Shown here: positions 13,783 to 18,778 of the stretch, in pieces | How positions within the stretch are numbered: position 1 is the stretch's first letter | How the letters are laid out: each line of letters opens with the position of its first letter | Origin: Betaproteobacteria bacterium | GTDB taxonomy: Bacteria > Pseudomonadota > Gammaproteobacteria > Burkholderiales > SG8-39 | Length of the DNA: 18,778 bases | Reading direction: 5' to 3' | NCBI GenBank assembly: GCA_029858545.1 | Contig: JAOUFA010000021.1 | Location: 1 to 18,778 of the forward strand | The notes under the pieces: generated by a model | What the model was told of the DNA's origin: nothing | The model's database searches: none | What the model saw: the letters and a program-made list of their open reading frames with translations, nothing else | Program-made: the position numbers and the translations under genes

Positions 13783-13787
13783 CCGCC
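13764..13787 (-). terminator. Possible weak intrinsic terminator of the yfhM-pbpC unit
   Basis: On the minus strand a 6-bp GC stem (GGCGGC/GCCGCC) with an 8-nt loop is followed by TTTT, about 16 bp after the pbpC stop. It lies inside the convergent PPOX gene end. The stem is short and the T-run brief, so efficiency is doubtful. Confidence 0.4.
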
Positions 13788-13803
13788 CGCCCCCACACCC
13801 GCC

Positions 13804-16206
13804 TTAGTGCTCCGCACCGAGCACCTCGAACCGCCTTGCCAGCCGTACACCGACTCCGTCGACCACCGTGATTTCATGCTGCCCCGGAACGATATCGAGC
13901 GCCTGCTGATGAAAACCGCGCGTCGTACCCACGTATCGATCGTCGAGATGCCAGTGCAGCGTCGCGTCGGGATCGCGATGCGCCGCCTCGAATACCGTAC
14001 GGCCCCTTCTTTCGGCGAGATCGACCGGAATGTAGATGCGCGTGCCCGCATTCGGGTAGAGGAACTCGATCGGTCCGCGCCGGCCCGTTTCGACATCCGC
14101 CAGACAATCCTTCCGGTAGGGAGGCAGCGGCCGATAGTCAAAGTGGTGGCGCCGGTAGTACAGTTCTTCGCCCGCTGGCAGCACGAACCAGGCGCGGTGG
14201 GTCATCCGCGCAGGCGATTCACAGCCGCCGTGCACCCGATAGCGTCCGCTCGGATCTAGGTGCACAAGATGATGGTGCGGACTGGATTGGTCGAAGTGGC
14301 TGCTTAGCGGAACGCGCTCTTTGGCTGTTTCGCAGTCGCCATTCGAGAGATACCCATCGCCGCGACAAACGTCGACCTCCTTCATCTGTGCGAGAGGCGG
14401 CGCGAACCACTCCGCGGTATCGAGACGATTGAAGAGATCGAACATCAGCGGCGCGGCGACCTGTCCGCCGGTCAGCCCCGGCCTGCCCTCTCCGCTCGCA
14501 TTGCCCGCCCAGACACCGACTGTATAGCGGCTGCTGGTGCCGATCGCCCAGGCGTCGCGCAGACCGAAGCTGGTGCCGGTCTTCCACGCGATCTTGCGGC
14601 TGCTCGCAAAATTTCGCCAATTCGCCTCTTCGGCCGGACGCGCGACTTCGAGAAGCGCATCCAGCGTCAACCACGCCGCAGCCGGGCTGATTTCCGCGGC
14701 CCGCATCGAAGCCGGCGCCTCGCCCATCTGGCGCAACATCGATCGATAGGGCAGCCTGGCATGGACGGTATCGCGACGCGCGAGTTCGGCGAGATTGGCA
14801 TACATCGCGGTAAGGTCCCACAGCGTGCCTTCCGCGCCGCCCAGGATCAGGGTCAATCCGTATTCCTGCGGCGCGCGCCGGAGCGTACCGAGCCCGAGGT
14901 CGCGCAGGCTTTCGTAAAAGCGACTGACACCGTGCGTGCGGAGCATGCGTACTGCCGGCACATTGAGCGACTGCGCGAGCGCCACCTGCGCCGGAACCGC
15001 GCCGCGGTAGGTCCGGTCGAAGTTCTCCGGGATATAGCCCGAATACTGGGTCGGGACGTCGGGCACCAGGGTACCCGGCAGCACCTCTCCCCCGTCCAAC
15101 ATCACGGCATAGAGAAACGGCTTGAGCAGGCTGCCCGTGCTGCGCGGGCGGCGCACGATGTCGACCGCGTAGCCGCGCTCGCCCGTTGCCGACCACTCGG
15201 CATTGCCAACGTAGGCGAGCACTTCGAAGCTTCGGTTGTCCACCACCAGCGCGGCGGTATTGTAGATTGCCTGGCGTCGCAGTCCTTCGGCATGGCGCTG
15301 CACCGCCTCCTCGACGCTGCGCTGCAATTCAGCATCGAGCGTACTGTGAAAGCGATATTCGCCCGGCCGCTCGGTGCGCAGGCTGTCAAGCAGATGCGGC
15401 GCGTAGCCAGGCAGCGCTAGCGGTTCGCCCGGCAGCGGCTCGCGCAGGGCCAGATCGAGGTCGAGGGCAGTGAGTTGCCCGTCGGCGCCGAGGTGCCGCA
15501 GCAGCGCGTCGCGTTTGGCGTGCAAGACAGCGCGATTGCGCCCCGGGTGGATCAGCGCGGGACTGTTGGGAAGCACCGCCAATAGCGCCGCCTCGGCCCA
15601 GCTCAGGCGCCCTGGATCGCGCCCGAAATAGCGCCAGGCCGCTGCCTCGAGTCCCACGACATTGCCGCCGAAGGGGGCATGCGAGGCATAGAGCGCGAGA
15701 ATCTCATCCTTGCTGTGCGACATTTCGAGCCGTAGCGCGAGCAGCGCCTCGATCGCCTTCTCCAGATATCGGCGCGGCGGATTGCCGCGCGCGATACGCG
15801 TCAGCTGCATCGTGATTGTCGAGCCGCCGCTCACCACGGCACCGTGCAACAGGTTGTCGCGCGCCGCACGCACGATCGCAATCGGATCGACACCAGGGTG
15901 CCACGCGAAGCGCCGATCCTCGTAGAGAATCAACGCACGCCGGAACTTGTCGGGAACCGATCTAAGGGGCGGAAAACGCCACTGGCCGTCGGCAGCGATG
16001 CGTGCGCCGAGCAACTCACCGTCGCGTGCATAGAGTACGCTCGCGAAGGGATCGGAGAACAACGGCTCAGGCAGCGCGCGCCAGAAGACGGCCAGCGCCG
16101 CGAGCAGCAGGCAAAGCGCCAGCATGCGGCGCGGTCGGCGTCGCAAGTGCGCGATCAGTGCCCGGGTTCCCCGTTGCAGCCGGTCGCGTCCAGAAGCCCC
16201 GCTCAC
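13804..16206 (-). CDS. pbpC: Penicillin-binding protein 1C (bifunctional glycosyltransferase/transpeptidase)
   Basis: Periplasmic, membrane-anchored peptidoglycan enzyme of 800 residues. The GTG start at 16206 has GGAGAGG upstream and follows the yfhM stop by 10 bp. A membrane anchor spans about residues 28-44. The glycosyltransferase domain GT51 covers about 55-230, with catalytic Glu96 in YEDRRFAWHPGVD and SGGSTITMQLTR at 127-138. The transpeptidase domain (about 310-570) shows Ser359-x-x-Lys362 (STGSLLKPF), SLN at 413-415 and KTGTSFG at 542-548. The C-terminal BiPBP_C domain spans about 690-795 (EFLYPNAGTRIYIP, HWHLDDRYVG). All catalytic motifs are present. In E. coli, PbpC is encoded beside the alpha-2-macroglobulin YfhM, exactly as here. 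The two are proposed to act together in envelope defence and repair. Confidence 0.96.
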   Translation of the reverse strand: MSGASGRDRLQRGTRALIAHLRRRPRRMLALCLLLAALAVFWRALPEPLFSDPFASVLYARDGELLGARIAADGQWRFPPLRSVPDKFRRALILYEDRRFAWHPGVDPIAIVRAARDNLLHGAVVSGGSTITMQLTRIARGNPPRRYLEKAIEALLALRLEMSHSKDEILALYASHAPFGGNVVGLEAAAWRYFGRDPGRLSWAEAALLAVLPNSPALIHPGRNRAVLHAKRDALLRHLGADGQLTALDLDLALREPLPGEPLALPGYAPHLLDSLRTERPGEYRFHSTLDAELQRSVEEAVQRHAEGLRRQAIYNTAALVVDNRSFEVLAYVGNAEWSATGERGYAVDIVRRPRSTGSLLKPFLYAVMLDGGEVLPGTLVPDVPTQYSGYIPENFDRTYRGAVPAQVALAQSLNVPAVRMLRTHGVSRFYESLRDLGLGTLRRAPQEYGLTLILGGAEGTLWDLTAMYANLAELARRDTVHARLPYRSMLRQMGEAPASMRAAEISPAAAWLTLDALLEVARPAEEANWRNFASSRKIAWKTGTSFGLRDAWAIGTSSRYTVGVWAGNASGEGRPGLTGGQVAAPLMFDLFNRLDTAEWFAPPLAQMKEVDVCRGDGYLSNGDCETAKERVPLSSHFDQSSPHHHLVHLDPSGRYRVHGGCESPARMTHRAWFVLPAGEELYYRRHHFDYRPLPPYRKDCLADVETGRRGPIEFLYPNAGTRIYIPVDLAERRGRTVFEAAHRDPDATLHWHLDDRYVGTTRGFHQQALDIVPGQHEITVVDGVGVRLARRFEVLGAEH

Positions 16207-16216
16207 CGCCTCTCCG

Positions 16217-18778
16217 TCATTCGCCCGCGACGACGACCTCCACCCACCTCCCGGCCACCCGAGCAGCGCGCGTCGCGTCGTACATCGCCTCGGCGGCGAC
16301 GCCGGGCATGTAATAGCGGCCGAGGTAGGCGGCGTTCAACTGGGTGCGGAAACGCTTGGTCTCGCCCGGCCTGAGGCCGAAGTAGCGATTGCTGCGGTCG
16401 TCGCGAATGTCGAGGTAATCCACCGCATCGTCGGGCTTGCCGTTGCCGGGATCGAAAACCTGCGACAGTGCGCCGCGCCGTCGTCCTCCCGAGGACTCGA
16501 CCTTGTCGGCTTCGCCGGCCAACCGTATGTTATGGATCTCCCACCCCGAAGCGACGATCTGGGTCAACGCGATATTGTCGATCTTGACCTGCGACGCGTT
16601 CGTCACGGCGAGCGTCGCGGCGAAATCCTGGCCCTGCCTGAGCTTCGCGACATCGAGCGGTTTGCCCTCGGCGTCGACGTAACTGACTTCCAGCTTCAGG
16701 CCGGAGGACGCTGCGGTCTCCTCACCCTGCTTCGCGACCCCGCGCACCACCACCGAGGCAAAGAGAGTCCGCCCCGAGCTGTTGCTCAGCATGACGCTGC
16801 TCCCCGCGATCGGGAAGTTGCTCAGTTTCTCGGTGTGCACGGCCGCCTTCACTTTCACCGTCGCACGCTTCGAGCTGCCGACCTGACGCTCGAACGAGAA
16901 GGACCCGGCATCCCCTCCCCCGACGAACTTCGACATCGCCATCAGCGAGAGCGATACCGCGTGGGTGCTGTGCCAGTGCTCGCTCGCGAGTTCGCCCGAG
17001 ACCTGGTCGACGAGCGGTTTCACTACATCGTCGCGTCCCAGTACGAGTGCCGCCGAGAGGACGATCGCGGCATCGCGCAGACGTGAACCGAAACTGTCGT
17101 CGGGCGCCGCGTAATCGCGCAGCTCCGCGCTGTCGTTCCTCACCAGTGCGGTCGCCGCGTCATTCATGCCCGCAAGCTTGTACGCAGCGGCGAGCATCCA
17201 ACGCGCCGGGCCCGCGAGCTGTGAATTCTCGCGCAGCCGGTTCATCGCGCCGATGTCGGCCTGGCGTGCCTGCGCGAGGGTGTAGAGGCGGTAGGCCTGC
17301 TCGATGGTCGAGGCGCGCCCGCCCGCGGTCCATGCGCCGGCGGCCGTCTTCTGGTACTTCGCCCAGTCCGCGAGCATCGCCCCGGGGACCTTGTAGCCCG
17401 CGCGTTCGGCCTCGAGCAGGAAGTGCCCGACATAGTTGGTCGACCAGGCATTGCGCGCATCGTAGGCCGAGGCGGTGAATATTCCGCCGGGCCAGTACGC
17501 GAAAGCCCCAGAAGGCACCTGGAAGCCGCGCAACCGGTCGATCGCCGCGTGGACGTTGCGCTCGATTTCGCTGCGGCGCGCATCCTCCAGCTTGACGAGC
17601 GCCGGCAGATAGACCTGCGGAAATGCCGACGAGGTTACCTGCTCGACGCAGCCGTGCGGATAGCGGATCAGGTAGTCCATGCGCCGTTCCAAATCGAGCG
17701 GCGGCACGGCCGATACCTCGATTGAGACCACATTGGTCCCATCGATGCCATGCGGCACGACGTTCGCTTCCCAGCTCTCCCCGGGTTTCAGGGTCCGCCG
17801 TTCGAAACGCGTGGTCGCGGGATTGGCGCTGCGCACATCGATATGCACCTCCGCCCTCGCCGTGTGCGAACCCGAGACTGCGCTGAAACGCAAAGTCCCC
17901 TTGCCGAGCCTCGATTTCACCCGGAGCTTCAGCATGCCGAGCTTTTCGTCGGGGCGCACAAAGGCCACGTTCGTGCTGTCACCCCCCACGGCCTCGAAAT
18001 ATTCGCCCGGCTCGATCTTCAGTTCCACCTGCCGGATCGAGGGATCCATCGCGAAGATTGAGACTGGAACCGAGATTTCTTCCTCGGGGCCAACGACCCG
18101 CGGCACGGTGGGAAGGATCATTAGCGGTTGGCGTACGAATACCGACTTGTCGGTTGCTCCATAGGCTGCGTCCTTGGCCGCGACCACCATCACCCGCACC
18201 GCACCGACGTAGGACGGCAGATCGATAGAGTGCTTGGCGCTCGAACGCGCTTTAAGTTCAAACGGCCCGAGAAAACGCACCACCGGCGGAAAACGCTTCT
18301 TGTCCGCCTTGTTGTCCTCAGTCGTCGCCCCATCCGAACCACCGAGCGCAAGCAGGCGTTCCAGCTCGCCGCCATAGGCGCCGGCGACATCATCGAACAG
18401 ATCCCAGGTGGTGACCCCGAGGGCCTCGCGCTTGTAGAAGTGTCCGTGCAGATCGGGCGTCTTGAACCCGGTCAGGCCGAGCAGCCCTTCGTCAACTACC
18501 GCAAGAGTGTAGGCCATCGCGCGGCCGTTTTGCTCCGAGACCTCGACCGAGACCTTCGCTTCCGGCGCCCACTCGTCGGCCGCCTTCACCACCGGCTTGA
18601 GACGCGTCGCGGGATCGATCACTTTGATCGGGATCACGCCGAAGAGCCGGATCGGCCGGTCATTCTTCTTCTCCGCATGCGGTTGAATGAGCGTCACGCT
18701 GACGTAGACGTTCGGGCTCATGCCCTGTGCGATCGGCAGTTCGAACTGCGTGCGTCCCTTGGCCAGTTCTATCCAGCG
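16217..18778 (-). CDS. yfhM: Bacterial alpha-2-macroglobulin (YfhM-type), C-terminal part; 5' end beyond right edge
   Basis: The last ~853 residues of a periplasmic, probably lipid-anchored protease trap. The frame stays open to the right edge, so the ATG at 18721 is internal and not the start. E. coli YfhM is about 1,650 residues, so roughly half is present. Recognisable pieces are MSPNVYVSVTLIQPHAEKKN, TLAVVDEGLLGLTGFKTPD and REALGVTTWDLFDDVAGAYG (the classical A2M domain), then the thioester motif CVEQ at about 17650-17639 in RYPHGCVEQVTSSAFPQVYLP, and the helical thioester domain with GAFAYWPGG. Since the Cys and Gln are kept, the thioester should form and covalently trap attacking proteases. 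pbpC follows 10 bp downstream in the same operon, where it could repair peptidoglycan after attack. Confidence 0.95.
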   Translation of the reverse strand, partial: RWIELAKGRTQFELPIAQGMSPNVYVSVTLIQPHAEKKNDRPIRLFGVIPIKVIDPATRLKPVVKAADEWAPEAKVSVEVSEQNGRAMAYTLAVVDEGLLGLTGFKTPDLHGHFYKREALGVTTWDLFDDVAGAYGGELERLLALGGSDGATTEDNKADKKRFPPVVRFLGPFELKARSSAKHSIDLPSYVGAVRVMVVAAKDAAYGATDKSVFVRQPLMILPTVPRVVGPEEEISVPVSIFAMDPSIRQVELKIEPGEYFEAVGGDSTNVAFVRPDEKLGMLKLRVKSRLGKGTLRFSAVSGSHTARAEVHIDVRSANPATTRFERRTLKPGESWEANVVPHGIDGTNVVSIEVSAVPPLDLERRMDYLIRYPHGCVEQVTSSAFPQVYLPALVKLEDARRSEIERNVHAAIDRLRGFQVPSGAFAYWPGGIFTASAYDARNAWSTNYVGHFLLEAERAGYKVPGAMLADWAKYQKTAAGAWTAGGRASTIEQAYRLYTLAQARQADIGAMNRLRENSQLAGPARWMLAAAYKLAGMNDAATALVRNDSAELRDYAAPDDSFGSRLRDAAIVLSAALVLGRDDVVKPLVDQVSGELASEHWHSTHAVSLSLMAMSKFVGGGDAGSFSFERQVGSSKRATVKVKAAVHTEKLSNFPIAGSSVMLSNSSGRTLFASVVVRGVAKQGEETAASSGLKLEVSYVDAEGKPLDVAKLRQGQDFAATLAVTNASQVKIDNIALTQIVASGWEIHNIRLAGEADKVESSGGRRRGALSQVFDPGNGKPDDAVDYLDIRDDRSNRYFGLRPGETKRFRTQLNAAYLGRYYMPGVAAEAMYDATRAARVAGRWVEVVVAGE

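Overview
The window is GC-rich and gene-dense, with short intergenic gaps and many stop/start overlaps. It reads as chromosome of a proteobacterium, most likely a betaproteobacterium. That placement is an inference from base composition and from the gene families present: an IclR-controlled branched-chain-type ABC importer, ubiX, pbpC with yfhM, and a RutB-like hydrolase. No rRNA, tRNA, CRISPR array or insertion sequence was seen.

Layout. (1) 1-3602, minus strand: a HAAT-type ABC importer in the order binding protein, livH, livM, livG, with livG running off the left edge. A strong intrinsic terminator/attenuator lies between the binding-protein gene and livH. (2) 3782-4615, minus: an IclR-family regulator. 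A triple TTTCAC/GTGAAA operator-like array stands in the divergent gap. (3) 4802-10660, plus: a compact five-gene operon. It encodes the two halves of a split PEP-synthase-like phosphotransferase (resembling phenylphosphate synthase subunits A and B), a free biotin carboxyl carrier protein, a pyruvate-carboxylase/oxaloacetate-decarboxylase-type carboxyltransferase, and a HAD-IIA phosphatase. (4) 10661-11875: a decayed stretch holding a probable epimerase C-terminal remnant, a 5'-truncated ORF6N gene, two long palindromes and a dispersed ~60-bp repeat. (5) 11876-12577, minus: a RutB-like isochorismatase-fold amidohydrolase. (6) 12695-13782, plus: ubiX (flavin prenyltransferase) overlapping a small PPOX-type flavin protein that seems to lack a canonical start codon. 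(7) 13804-18778, minus: pbpC and the C-terminal part of yfhM (bacterial alpha-2-macroglobulin), the standard yfhM-pbpC pair.

How it may work together. The most interesting part is 1-10660. A solute importer, a divergent IclR regulator, a two-protein ATP-dependent phosphotransferase and a biotin carboxyltransferase sit together. The simplest reading is uptake of an organic compound, activation by phosphorylation, biotin-dependent carboxylation, and phosphate removal by the HAD enzyme. The substrate cannot be read from sequence. The carboxyltransferase keeps its metal ligands but lacks two residues expected for pyruvate chemistry, so an unusual acceptor is plausible. No biotin carboxylase and no UbiD-type carboxylase are encoded in the window.
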